The notes: generated by a model from the sequence alone, not told the origin. 10,654 nt of DNA from Chloroflexi bacterium RBG_16_57_11 (GCA_001795165.1 MGNS01000064.1:8966-19619), one strand, 5' to 3'. Positions 1 through 6,014 are shown, counted from the stretch's first letter. Program-made: numbers and translations.

Positions 1-197
1 AAGAAGCCCGCCGTTGCCTGGAGCCGCAGCAGCGTTCCCAGATGTATCGCGACGCCGACCGCTTGCTTACCGAAGGTGCCGTGCTGATGCCGTTGTCTTA
101 CTTTCGCCGCCACACGCTGATCAAGCCGTGGGTTAAAAATTTCCACCCCGGCATGCAGCACTTTTACTATTTGAAAGATGTGATCCTGGATCTTTGA
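1..197 (+). CDS. C-terminal end of an ABC transporter substrate-binding protein (family 5, peptide/solute), partial at left edge
   Basis: An open frame enters from the left edge (first full codon at base 3) and stops with TGA at 195-197, leaving 64 residues. They read like the tail of SBP_bac_5 (oligopeptide/dipeptide/nickel-type) binding proteins: an amphipathic helix MYRDADRLLTEGAVLMPL, then SYFRRHTLIKPWVKNF and the closing KDVILDL. The pattern 'R..MY.DAD.LL.E.A...PL.Y.R...L.KPWVK......KDV' is typical of the last 60 residues of this family. The intact protein would be a lipid-anchored or secreted receptor that binds peptides or similar solutes outside the membrane and delivers them to an ABC permease. 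The rest of the gene lies outside the window, so the ligand cannot be inferred. No clear terminator is visible before the convergent gene that ends at 212, only 14 bases away. Confidence 0.8.
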   Translation, partial: EARRCLEPQQRSQMYRDADRLLTEGAVLMPLSYFRRHTLIKPWVKNFHPGMQHFYYLKDVILDL

Positions 198-211
198 GAC
201 CGGGTCTGGTG

Positions 212-421
212 TTAAATCAATACAATCTGGCGCTCGCGTTCCCCTTCACGGATCAGCAATTCTGCACCCGGTCTTTCGTCGATTTGCTCTACCAATAAAC
301 CCAGCTTGATATAACGCCGCAGCACCTCTACCACGCTGGTGTGACGTTTGGTGGCTATCTTCTCCAGCTCGGCGAACAGCTCCTCTGGCATTACCAGGTT
401 GTAGCGCTTCAAGTCTGACAT
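212..421 (-). CDS. Small ribbon-helix-helix (CopG/Arc-like) DNA-binding protein
   Basis: The gene encodes 69 residues from the ATG at 421-419. I prefer this start to an upstream in-frame ATG at 505 because GGAG sits eight bases before it and the predicted fold begins immediately after it. The N-terminus reads KRYNLVMPEEL (the beta ribbon), followed by helix A FAELEKIATKRH and helix B TSVVEVLRRYIKLGLLV, the classic ribbon-helix-helix layout. RHH proteins dimerise and insert the two-stranded ribbon into the DNA major groove. They act as antitoxins, plasmid copy regulators or autorepressors. No toxin gene adjoins it: the neighbour upstream is a two-TM protein, and downstream lies the convergent transporter gene. 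The acidic and basic tail (residues 49-69) is unassigned. A perfect palindrome 25 bases upstream could be its operator. The fold is fairly clear; the role is not. Confidence 0.72.
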   Translation of the reverse strand: MSDLKRYNLVMPEELFAELEKIATKRHTSVVEVLRRYIKLGLLVEQIDERPGAELLIREGERERQIVLI

Positions 422-446
422 ACCATTTACTCCATCCATTGCCGAT

Positions 447-458
447 CGAATTAATTCG
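447..458. promoter_or_regulatory. Perfect 12-bp palindrome ahead of the RHH gene, candidate autoregulatory operator
   Basis: CGAATTAATTCG is its own reverse complement and lies about 25 bases upstream of the RHH start codon at 421. The position fits an operator at or near the promoter, and RHH repressors commonly bind short symmetric sites in front of their own genes. I see no convincing -35/-10 pair to fix the promoter, so the role is inferred from symmetry and position only. Confidence 0.4.
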
Positions 459-565
459 GCGGTGAAGACCTTAAACGTGCTGAAGCATGTTTCGTAATTT
501 CGCATTAACCCGCCTTAGCGGATTTCCTGTGCCAAACGGCGGTTTCAACCGTCCTGCGAATGGCC

Positions 566-868
566 TCAGCGCGCCGCCTCCAGCAGTTTATTCCCAATGA
601 AGGCCACTGCTGCCCCGAAGATCAGCGCCATCGAGAGCACAGCGATCGCGATGGACAGGAAGCGCATCACGCGGTGTAACGTGCGACGCGAGGTCCAATC
701 TGTTTTCGCCGACCACTCCGCTGGCCGGTCTTCATCGTCGCGCCCCGGCACGGAGGTCGACGGTTGGTCGGCAAACACCCACAGCAACGTCAGGCAGCAC
801 AGGCACAGCATTCCGATAAAGAGTGTTGAAGCCAATCCCGACGAGGCGGTCGAAAAAGTCTCAACCAT
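566..868 (-). CDS. Small two-TM membrane protein of unknown function
   Basis: The gene encodes 100 residues and matches no family that I recognise. The start at 868 is supported by GAGG five bases upstream and by a promoter about 30 bases further up. The protein has a hydrophobic segment at about residues 11-33 (LASTLFIGMLCLCCLTLLWV). A hydrophilic, charged loop follows at about 34-68, rich in Asp/Glu and Arg (GRDDEDRPAEW). A second hydrophobic segment lies at about 69-93 (RFLSIAIAVLSMALIFGAAV), followed by a short tail. This is a helical hairpin in the membrane with one soluble loop. The Cys-Leu-Cys-Cys cluster in the first TM is notable. An overlapping plus-strand frame (597-905) lacks a ribosome binding site and looks like a shadow. 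The gene is divergent from the sensor gene at 1009 and lies 144 bases upstream of the RHH gene on the same strand. Function cannot be assigned. Confidence 0.6.
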   Translation of the reverse strand: MVETFSTASSGLASTLFIGMLCLCCLTLLWVFADQPSTSVPGRDDEDRPAEWSAKTDWTSRRTLHRVMRFLSIAIAVLSMALIFGAAVAFIGNKLLEAAR

Positions 869-881
869 AAGGACCTCAAAA

Positions 882-899
882 ATAGAATATGTGTTCTAT
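882..899. promoter_or_regulatory. Inverted repeat ATAGAA-N6-TTCTAT over the start of the membrane-protein transcript
   Basis: ATAGAA (882-887) and TTCTAT (894-899) are perfect inverted copies separated by TATGTG. The site lies between the -10 element (904-909, minus strand) and the start codon at 868, so it would cover the transcription start. That is a classic repressor position. The core, read on the minus strand as GAACACATATTC, is one base from the Gram-positive LexA/DinR pattern GAAC-N4-GTTC, so an SOS-type site is possible but unproven. Confidence 0.4.
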
Positions 900-903
900 G
901 TTT

Positions 904-932
904 AGTTTACCATTGGTCCAGGCCGCTGTCAA
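904..932 (-). promoter_or_regulatory. Sigma70-type promoter for the two-TM protein gene
   Basis: On the minus strand a perfect -35 TTGACA (932-927) is followed after exactly 17 bases by TAAACT (909-904), which matches four of six bases of the -10 consensus. Transcription would begin near 897, giving a leader of about 28 bases with GAGG before the ATG at 868. Confidence 0.55.
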
Positions 933-952
933 TACATTTATCCGAACTCGTT

Positions 953-977
953 TTTATTGTATCGTTTGTACAATAAA
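953..977. promoter_or_regulatory. 9-bp perfect inverted repeat between divergent genes, candidate operator
   Basis: TTTATTGTA (953-961) and TACAATAAA (969-977) are exact inverted copies around a 7-base spacer. The dyad lies between the divergent promoters of the two-TM protein and the PAS sensor, just upstream of the -10 element of the sensor. It has no T-tract and is too AT-rich for a good terminator, so a binding site for a dimeric regulator is the better reading. Confidence 0.4.
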
Positions 978-997
978 TGTGCATTAGGTTGCGATGA

Positions 998-1006
998 TGC
1001 TATAAT
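998..1006 (+). promoter_or_regulatory. Extended -10 promoter element (TGCTATAAT) for the PAS sensor gene
   Basis: A perfect TATAAT at 1001-1006 is preceded by TG and one base, which forms an extended -10. The best -35 at a 17-base spacing is poor (TGTGCA, 978-983), as is common for extended -10 promoters. Transcription would begin near 1013. That is downstream of the first ATG of the reading frame (1009) and therefore bears on the choice of start codon. Confidence 0.5.
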
Positions 1007-1008
1007 CA

Positions 1009-2013
1009 ATGCAGGTCGGAATCATTGTGAAAAACCTAATACAGAGCTTGCGCCGGAAATTTAAATTACCCGTTTATTCCGATGAGCTACAGCGCCAGCG
1101 TGCTAACCTGCTGGTGGCGATGCTCCACGGCGGTGTAATCCTGGTGCTGGTAAGTAGTCTGGTTACCCTGCTAACCGGCGTAACCTCATCGTGGGTGTAT
1201 CTGTCTTTTGCGGCTACCCTGGTTCTGTTGCTCCTTTTTCGCCTGTGGATGCGCCACGGTTCGCTTGAGCTGATCGGTTATCTGCTCATCCAGAGCGGGC
1301 TGATACTGGTCACGGTTGTGATCGTTGTTCGTGGTACGATTCGCTCACCAACCGCGATCGCCTATCTGCTAGTGATTATCGCTGCAGGCCTGCTTCTGTA
1401 TCGGCGCGCCCTGGCTGCCACGGTGGTCGCCAGTATTCTGGCGATGTTTGGGCTGGCGTTGGCTGAGGTTTTTGGCTTATTGCGTCCGGCCTGGCAATTC
1501 TCGCCACTGATCACCTGGTTCACCTACTCATCTTTCTTTGTCCTGACTGCTCTGATCCTTCGTCTTGTTTTAGAGACCACCCTGGATGCCATCCAACGAG
1601 CCCAAAACGAGCTTCACCAACGCCAGCTGGCCTTGTTTGAGCTTGCCCAAAGCGAGGAGCGCTACCGCAACTTCATCGAGCATAGTTTCGAAGGCGTTTG
1701 GCTGCTGGCCTTCGACGAGCCGATCCCGCTGGATTTGCCCCCCGAGGAACAGGTACGGCGCATACAGTACACTGGCTACATTGCTGAGTGCAATGACGCC
1801 CTGGCGCGCATGTACGGCTATCGCCACCGCGTCGATTTACTCGGTCAGCGGCTGCTCGGCCTGTATGGCGGCGCACCCAATGAGGAGAACACCCGCGCTA
1901 CGCAGGCCTTGGTGCGCTCAGGCTATCGTTCCAACGAGCGTGAAACCCTGGAGGTAAGCCGTAATGGTGAGCCGGTTTATTTCCTTTATACTGGACGCGC
2001 CCTGCCAACGTGA
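1009..2013 (+). CDS. Membrane sensor with six TM helices and a C-terminal, apparently truncated PAS domain
   Basis: The frame encodes 334 residues. Helices lie at about 32-56, 61-80, 86-109, 113-132, 135-157 and 167-188, like integral-membrane sensory modules of histidine kinases and diguanylate cyclases. A helical linker (191-214) leads to a PAS domain that begins SEERYRNFIEHSFEGVW and contains GYIAECNDALARMYGY and the ETLEVSRNGEPVYFLY strand. PAS domains pass a signal to a following kinase, GGDEF or other output domain. Here the protein stops ten residues after that strand (RALPT), before the last PAS strand, and has no output domain. In the adjacent frame the following codons read VIVPKLVKAWLNG. 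This resembles the missing 'IVENGKLVRAWG' part of related PAS domains, so a frameshift plus deletion is likely. I report the first ATG. The promoter at 1001 suggests that the GTG at 1027 is the true start. Confidence 0.7.
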   Translation: MQVGIIVKNLIQSLRRKFKLPVYSDELQRQRANLLVAMLHGGVILVLVSSLVTLLTGVTSSWVYLSFAATLVLLLLFRLWMRHGSLELIGYLLIQSGLILVTVVIVVRGTIRSPTAIAYLLVIIAAGLLLYRRALAATVVASILAMFGLALAEVFGLLRPAWQFSPLITWFTYSSFFVLTALILRLVLETTLDAIQRAQNELHQRQLALFELAQSEERYRNFIEHSFEGVWLLAFDEPIPLDLPPEEQVRRIQYTGYIAECNDALARMYGYRHRVDLLGQRLLGLYGGAPNEENTRATQALVRSGYRSNERETLEVSRNGEPVYFLYTGRALPT

Positions 2014-2087
2014 TCGTTCCAAAGCTGGTAAAAGCGTGGTTAAATGGTTGTGGGGCAGTCTCTGGCTTACACACTGATGAAACAATG

Positions 2088-2118
2088 AAAAGAGCTGGAG
2101 ATGGCTCCAGCCCTTTTT
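2088..2118. terminator. Bidirectional intrinsic terminator between the PAS sensor and the subtilase
   Basis: GCTGGAG (2094-2100) pairs with CTCCAGC (2105-2111) around the tetraloop ATGG. One mismatch further out, the helix extends through AAAAG on the left and CTTTT on the right. The plus strand ends in TTTTT (2114-2118), and the minus strand also gives a T-rich run after the stem. It therefore fits both converging genes, whose stops are at 2013 and 2143. Confidence 0.8.
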
Positions 2119-2142
2119 AAAATCAGGTCGTCAATCCGCTCT

Positions 2143-3630
2143 TTACGGGGTATGTGTCACGGCATTGAAGGCGTTCACCTGGCCGTGACCGAAGAAGCCG
2201 TTGTATCCACTGCCGCCAGCACAATTCGCTTCGAAGGCGCTCGATGGACCAGGATAAAACGGGTTTGGCGGACAGTCCATCGAATCGGCGGTGCTGGTGA
2301 TGGCCGCCTGTATGCGGCCCTGCGGCATCTTGCCGAACTGGCTCAGGATCAATGCCGCCACGCCGGCCACGTGCGGGGAGGCCATCGAAGTGCCTGAGGC
2401 AGACCCGTAGCAGGCCGACCCCGGGCCACCACAGAAATAGTACGGGATGGTCGAGAGGATGCTGCCACTCGGGAAAACAGGTTGCGGTCTCTGGAAGACG
2501 TTGTCGCCGCCCGGGGCAACCACCTGAGCCACACCGACGCCGTAGGTTGAATAATAGGTTTTCCGCAGGAAGTAGCCATTTCCGGTGACGCCGATCACAC
2601 CGGGGATCTCAACTGGGATTACCACGCAGGCATTCGTGACTTCACGCTCCTGTTCTGACCCGGGTGGAAAGTCGGGACTGATCGTGTCTACGTTCCGCTT
2701 GGACAGGTCGATGTTCTCATTACCCATTGCCGCTACAACCACCACGCCCTTAGACATAGCCCAGCGGATGGCGCGCTGCTCCGCTTTCCAGATGGCGCGT
2801 TGCTCGGCGTCGTTGCGACAGTTGAACAGCCACGGGTCGGCGAAGTAGCTGTTGTTGGTCACATCGATGCCCATTTCGCCCGCCCACATGAAGGCGCAGA
2901 TCACCGCCTCCGGGAAGAAGTAGCCATCGTCGTTGCCGGCTTTGATAGCGGCAATCTTCACATTCGGCGCCACACCGATCATGCCAATGCCGTTATCCGC
3001 CGCGGCGATTGTGCCGGCGGTGTGTGTGCCGTGGAAATGGTTGTCAAACCAGGCATCCGGATTCTGGTCCGGGACGCCGCCAATGCAGGAGACACTGCGA
3101 GAGAAGTCGATGTTTGGCGCCAGGTCCGGGTGCGTGTAATCCACGCCGGTATCAATATCACCGACGACCACAGACGGGCTGCCGGTGGTGACTGCATGCG
3201 CCTCGGGAACGAAGATCTGGCGCATATCCCACTGCCGCCAACCCAGGGGCTCATCATCAATCGGCGAGGCGCTCACCTGATCCGAGGCGAAGGCTTCCAA
3301 TCCGCCTTCATCGGCAAAGCCACCATCCACCTGTACGCCGAAGTTGCCGGTAGCCGAAACCCCTTCGACGCGACTATTTGCTAGCAGGTTCGACCGGAAA
3401 GCGGCGTTATCCGAGCGGGCGATGACCACACCGATCTCATTGTAGCTGTTGACCAGTGTGCCGCCTGCTTCGGCGATTGTCTGGGCTGCATTGTTAGGGA
3501 CCGAGGAGGCTTTAAAGAGAACGATATAGTTCTCCATCGCGCCGGACTGACTGGTCGCGGCGCCGGGGGAAGATCCAAAAAACAGGCTGAAAATTAAGAC
3601 CATGCTGAATACGACAGACATTCTTTTCAT
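2143..3630 (-). CDS. Secreted subtilisin-like serine protease (peptidase family S8)
   Basis: The gene encodes 495 residues and starts at 3630, with AAAGGAG seven bases upstream. A signal peptide (about 1-25; VVFSMVLIFSLFFGSSPGAA) precedes a propeptide-like region (about 33-95; ENYIVLFKASSVPNNAAQTI) that resembles inhibitor I9, which chaperones folding and is then cleaved off. The catalytic domain carries Asp160 in GDIDTGVDYTHPDL, His203 in HFHGTHTAGTIAA, the oxyanion-hole Asn304 in AAMGNENID and the nucleophile Ser415 in SGTSMASPHVAGVAALIL. All four positions are intact, so the enzyme should be an active extracellular endopeptidase. The domain runs nearly to the C-terminus (GHGQVNAFNAV), with no anchor or sorting motif, so it is probably released. 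Residues 276-291 hold a tandem repeat (EQRAIWKA/EQRAIRWA) unusual for the family. Several Cys residues (182, 271, 335, 400, 407, 453, 470) would allow disulfides. The gene is transcribed alone, from a promoter at about 3736-3708. Confidence 0.93.
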   Translation of the reverse strand: MKRMSVVFSMVLIFSLFFGSSPGAATSQSGAMENYIVLFKASSVPNNAAQTIAEAGGTLVNSYNEIGVVIARSDNAAFRSNLLANSRVEGVSATGNFGVQVDGGFADEGGLEAFASDQVSASPIDDEPLGWRQWDMRQIFVPEAHAVTTGSPSVVVGDIDTGVDYTHPDLAPNIDFSRSVSCIGGVPDQNPDAWFDNHFHGTHTAGTIAAADNGIGMIGVAPNVKIAAIKAGNDDGYFFPEAVICAFMWAGEMGIDVTNNSYFADPWLFNCRNDAEQRAIWKAEQRAIRWAMSKGVVVVAAMGNENIDLSKRNVDTISPDFPPGSEQEREVTNACVVIPVEIPGVIGVTGNGYFLRKTYYSTYGVGVAQVVAPGGDNVFQRPQPVFPSGSILSTIPYYFCGGPGSACYGSASGTSMASPHVAGVAALILSQFGKMPQGRIQAAITSTADSMDCPPNPFYPGPSSAFEANCAGGSGYNGFFGHGQVNAFNAVTHTP

Positions 3631-3663
3631 CTTATGTCTCCTTTAGTGAAACTAGAAAATAGG

Positions 3664-3703
3664 ATTGTGCACATAGAGACCGCCTCTTCTTCAGTAGCAC
3701 AAT
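3664..3703 (-). other. Dyad at the 5' end of the subtilase leader RNA
   Basis: ATTGTGC (3664-3670) and GCACAAT (3697-3703) are exact inverted repeats that begin right at the predicted transcription start. They enclose a second small dyad, AGAG-GCGGT-CTCT on the minus strand. The leader RNA of about 70 nt could fold so that its 5' end is paired, or the DNA could be an operator. It shows no resemblance to the two GEMM-like leaders nearby. Its function is unknown. Confidence 0.35.
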
Positions 3704-3707
3704 TATT

Positions 3708-3736
3708 ATTATGACTTATCCGACACAAAAAATCAA
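3708..3736 (-). promoter_or_regulatory. Sigma70-type promoter for the subtilase gene
   Basis: On the minus strand TTGATT (3736-3731) is followed after exactly 17 bases by CATAAT (3713-3708), five of six bases of the -10 consensus. The predicted transcript starts near 3702 and carries a leader of about 70 bases to the ATG at 3630. The -35 hexamer is the same as in the two riboswitch-linked promoters, but there is no extended -10 TG. Confidence 0.6.
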
Positions 3737-3884
3737 ATTAATGAAAAAAATCACAAAGACGAGCTTCCTTAGTGCTGGTTACTGGAATACTGGTCGAGCT
3801 CTACCAATCGACTCTCTGGAGCAAATTTCCATTGATATTCACCCTTAAATTCCTTAAAATTTGTCGAATATTGGTCAAAAAACC

Positions 3885-3913
3885 TTGATTTTTGGCTGAC
3901 TCTTTGCTATGAT
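3885..3913 (+). promoter_or_regulatory. Promoter of the 5'-nucleotidase transcript
   Basis: TTGATT (3885-3890), a 17-base spacer and TATGAT (3908-3913) preceded by TGC make an extended -10 sigma70-type promoter. The same hexamers, spacing and TTTGCTATGATC block recur at 7984-8012 in front of the S1 protease. That duplication supports the call. Transcription should begin near 3920, about 315 bases upstream of the coding sequence, so the leader is long. Confidence 0.75.
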
Positions 3914-3919
3914 CATTAC

Positions 3920-4035
3920 GTGAATTGTTTGCCTTGCGACTGGAACAGCGAGAAGGCAAACCCATCCTTCGGTGGGGGCGCAAAGAGATCGACCAGGTGA
4001 GTCACTGCTCTCTGGCAGTCAAGGTCCGCAGCATA
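3920..4035 (+). promoter_or_regulatory. GEMM-I-like leader (putative class I cyclic-di-GMP riboswitch), copy 1
   Basis: The core reads GAAGGCAAAC, then hairpin CCCATC-CTTC-GGTGGG (3961-3976), then GGCGCAAAG. This follows the GEMM-I pattern 'GGCAAACC-stem-loop-GGGACGCAAAGCC'. A second arm contains ACTGC/GCAGT (4003-4007/4014-4018) inside GACC/GGTC (3991-3994/4023-4026), in the place of the aptamer's second helix. Departures from consensus are GAG instead of GCC after GCAAA and a non-GNRA loop. An extra dyad, GTTTGCCTT (3927-3935) with AAGGCAAAC (3953-3961), could mask the core and may serve as a switch. By my hand alignment, the positions equivalent to G20 and A47 of the well-studied Vc2 aptamer are kept. 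GEMM-I RNAs bind cyclic-di-GMP and control the downstream gene. A covariance-model search was not possible here. Confidence 0.58.
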
Positions 4036-4083
4036 ATTATGGCAAATGAGAAAGGAGGGTAAAGGGGATTTCATTAACAATGG

Positions 4084-4107
4084 TTGCCGCCAGAATGTCG
4101 GCGGCAA
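4084..4107 (+). promoter_or_regulatory. Strong hairpin between the aptamer-like element and the nucleotidase gene
   Basis: TTGCCGCC (4084-4091) and GGCGGCAA (4100-4107) pair perfectly around an 8-base loop. A short TTTT run lies 12 bases further on (4120-4123). GTTGCC (4083-4088) can alternatively pair with GGCAAC (4130-4135). Such mutually exclusive pairings are what an expression platform needs. The weak, displaced T-run makes a simple intrinsic terminator doubtful. Confidence 0.4.
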
Positions 4108-4233
4108 ATCCGACGTTGGTTTTCTAATTGGCAACACTCAATCGAACGTCGAACAAGAGATTACTATGAATCGCACGGTTCTTTCTCACATTTTTGCTCT
4201 GGTACTTATTTGGAATAGAATAGGAGAATTGGC

Positions 4234-5916
4234 ATGAACAAGTCGTTGCGTGGCTTTTCAGTTGCGGTAATTTTGGTGCTATTGCTCGCCATTACGGTAG
4301 TAGCTGTGGGTGCCGTGCCCTCCGGCACGGTGGATGTCCAGATCCTAGCGTTGAACGATTTCCATGGTAATCTGCTGCCGCCGTCGGGATCGTCCGGGCG
4401 GGTAGGAACGATCAACGCGGGTGGTGTGGAATACCTGGCGACGCATGTCAGCAACCTGCGCGCCCTGAACCCCAACACGGTGGTGGTTTCCGCCGGCGAC
4501 ATGGTCGGCGCCAGCCCGCTGCTTTCGGCGCTTTTCCATGACGAGCCGACCATCGAAGCCTTCAACCTGATCGGACTGGATTTCAACGCGGTCGGCAACC
4601 ACGAGTTCGACGAAGGCTGGCATGAATTGGTGCGCTTGCAGGAGGGTGGCTGCCATCCGGTCGATGGCTGTCTGGACGGCGATGATTTTGCTGGGGCAAA
4701 TTTCCAATTCCTTGCAGCTAACGTTGTGCGCCAGGACAATGGCAAAACCATTTTCCCGGCTTATAAAATGCGTGCATTCGCCGGGGCTAAGATTGCGTTC
4801 ATCGGTATGACCCTGGAAGGTACCCCCAGCATCGTTACCCCATCGGGCATCTCAGATTTGAACTTCCTGGATGAGGCCGACACAGTCAATGCGCTGGTGC
4901 CGGAGCTCAAAAACCGGGGCATCGAGACGATCGTGGTCCTGGTCCATGAAGGCGGCGTTCAAGCTGCGCCTGCGCCTTTCAACGGTTGCGTAGGGATTTC
5001 CGGCGCGATTGTGGATATCGTCGACCGGTTGGATGACGAGGTAGACGTGGTGATCAGCGGACACACCCACCAACCTTACAATTGCGTGCTCGATGACAAG
5101 CTTGTCACCAGCGCCTTCTCATTCGGCCGCCTGGTCACCAAGGTGGACCTGACCATTGATCGTGCCTCCGGGGAAGTCGTGTCGATGGCCGCGGAAAACA
5201 AGATCGTCACCCGTGATGTCCCAAAGGACAGCCTGTTGACGGCTTTGATCGACAAGTACAACGCCATCGCAGCGCCGCTGTCCAACCGGATCATCGGCTC
5301 GATCACCGCCGATATCACCCGCACGACCAACGCGGCCGGTGAATCAGCCCTTGGCGACGTCATCGCCGACGGCCAGTTAGCCGCCACAGACGATCCCGGC
5401 TTCGGCGAGGCGGTAGTAGCCTTCATGAACCCTGGTGGCATCCGTGCGGATCTGACCTTTGCTGGCAGCAGCGCTGGTGAAGGTGATGGCAATGTGACCT
5501 ACGGCGAAATGTTCACCGTCCAGCCGTTTGGCAACAGCATGGTCACCATGACCCTGACCGGCGCGCAGATCGAAACCCTGCTCGAACAACAATTCAATGG
5601 CTGTGGAACGCAGAATGCCAATCGTATCTTGCAGGTTTCGGCTGGATTCGAATATTCGTGGAGTCTGGGTGCATCTGCCTGTAATAAGGTTGATCCAGCC
5701 ACCATCAAGATCAATGGCGTGACGGTAGACCCCAACGCCACTTATCGCGTAACTGTCAACTCCTTCCTGGCCGACGGCGGCGATAACTTCCTCGTCCTGC
5801 GTGAGGGCACCGATCGCCTGGGCGGCGAAGTGGACACCGACGCTTTCGAGAAGTACTTCGCGGCTTTCTCGCCAGTTGCCCCCGGGCCGCAGAACCGCAT
5901 CACACAGGTACCGTAA
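4234..5916 (+). CDS. Secreted 5'-nucleotidase / 2',3'-cyclic-nucleotide phosphodiesterase (UshA-like metallophosphoesterase)
   Basis: The gene encodes 560 residues and starts at the ATG that has AGGAG seven bases upstream. A signal peptide (about 1-27; VILVLLLAITVVAVGA) precedes the two-metal calcineurin-like domain. That domain carries Asp42 and His44 in LNDFHGN, Asp89 in SAGDM, Asn122-His123 in VGNHEFD, His238 in LVHEGG, and His277 and His279 in SGHTHQPYNC. The C-terminal 5'-nucleotidase domain (about 350-548) has NPGGIRADL (399-407), VTYGEMFTVQPFGN with Phe432, and FLADGGDNF (511-519). Phe432 and a residue in the last motif are the likely nucleobase stack. The enzyme should release phosphate and nucleosides from extracellular nucleotides. 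The length and domain order match the family and no key residue is missing. No sortase or lipobox signal is visible. The gene stands alone behind a GEMM-like leader, so regulation by a second messenger is likely. Confidence 0.93.
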   Translation: MNKSLRGFSVAVILVLLLAITVVAVGAVPSGTVDVQILALNDFHGNLLPPSGSSGRVGTINAGGVEYLATHVSNLRALNPNTVVVSAGDMVGASPLLSALFHDEPTIEAFNLIGLDFNAVGNHEFDEGWHELVRLQEGGCHPVDGCLDGDDFAGANFQFLAANVVRQDNGKTIFPAYKMRAFAGAKIAFIGMTLEGTPSIVTPSGISDLNFLDEADTVNALVPELKNRGIETIVVLVHEGGVQAAPAPFNGCVGISGAIVDIVDRLDDEVDVVISGHTHQPYNCVLDDKLVTSAFSFGRLVTKVDLTIDRASGEVVSMAAENKIVTRDVPKDSLLTALIDKYNAIAAPLSNRIIGSITADITRTTNAAGESALGDVIADGQLAATDDPGFGEAVVAFMNPGGIRADLTFAGSSAGEGDGNVTYGEMFTVQPFGNSMVTMTLTGAQIETLLEQQFNGCGTQNANRILQVSAGFEYSWSLGASACNKVDPATIKINGVTVDPNATYRVTVNSFLADGGDNFLVLREGTDRLGGEVDTDAFEKYFAAFSPVAPGPQNRITQVP

Positions 5917-5925
5917 TCGAATATT

Positions 5926-5979
5926 GAGGTTGCGACCTCACAGGTTATTAGCGATCGCAGATTGCCGACCTGTGAGGTC
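5926..5979. repeat. 12-bp perfect inverted repeat (GACCTCACAGGT / ACCTGTGAGGTC), REP-like unit
   Basis: GACCTCACAGGT (5934-5945) and ACCTGTGAGGTC (5968-5979) are exact inverted copies 22 bases apart. The spacer contains the octamer GCGATCGC (5951-5958). An extra GAGGT (5926-5930) can pair with ACCTC (5935-5939) in competition with the long stem. There is no T-tract, and a proper terminator follows at 6015, so this is more like an interspersed palindromic element than a terminator. A related 10-mer, CCTGTCAGGT, occurs near 6307 and inverted near 10590. Confidence 0.6.
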
Positions 5980-6014
5980 TTCACCGGACACGCCTACAAC
6001 AAGGCGTAAGCTAT

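Noticed and set aside
597..905. Plus-strand 102-codon frame opposite the two-TM protein gene
   Set aside because: No ribosome binding site and no recognisable domain. The minus-strand frame has a good ribosome binding site, promoter and TM segments.
2800..3384. Plus-strand 194-codon frame inside the subtilase
   Set aside because: It is the antisense shadow of a gene whose catalytic motifs are all on the minus strand; it has no signals of its own.
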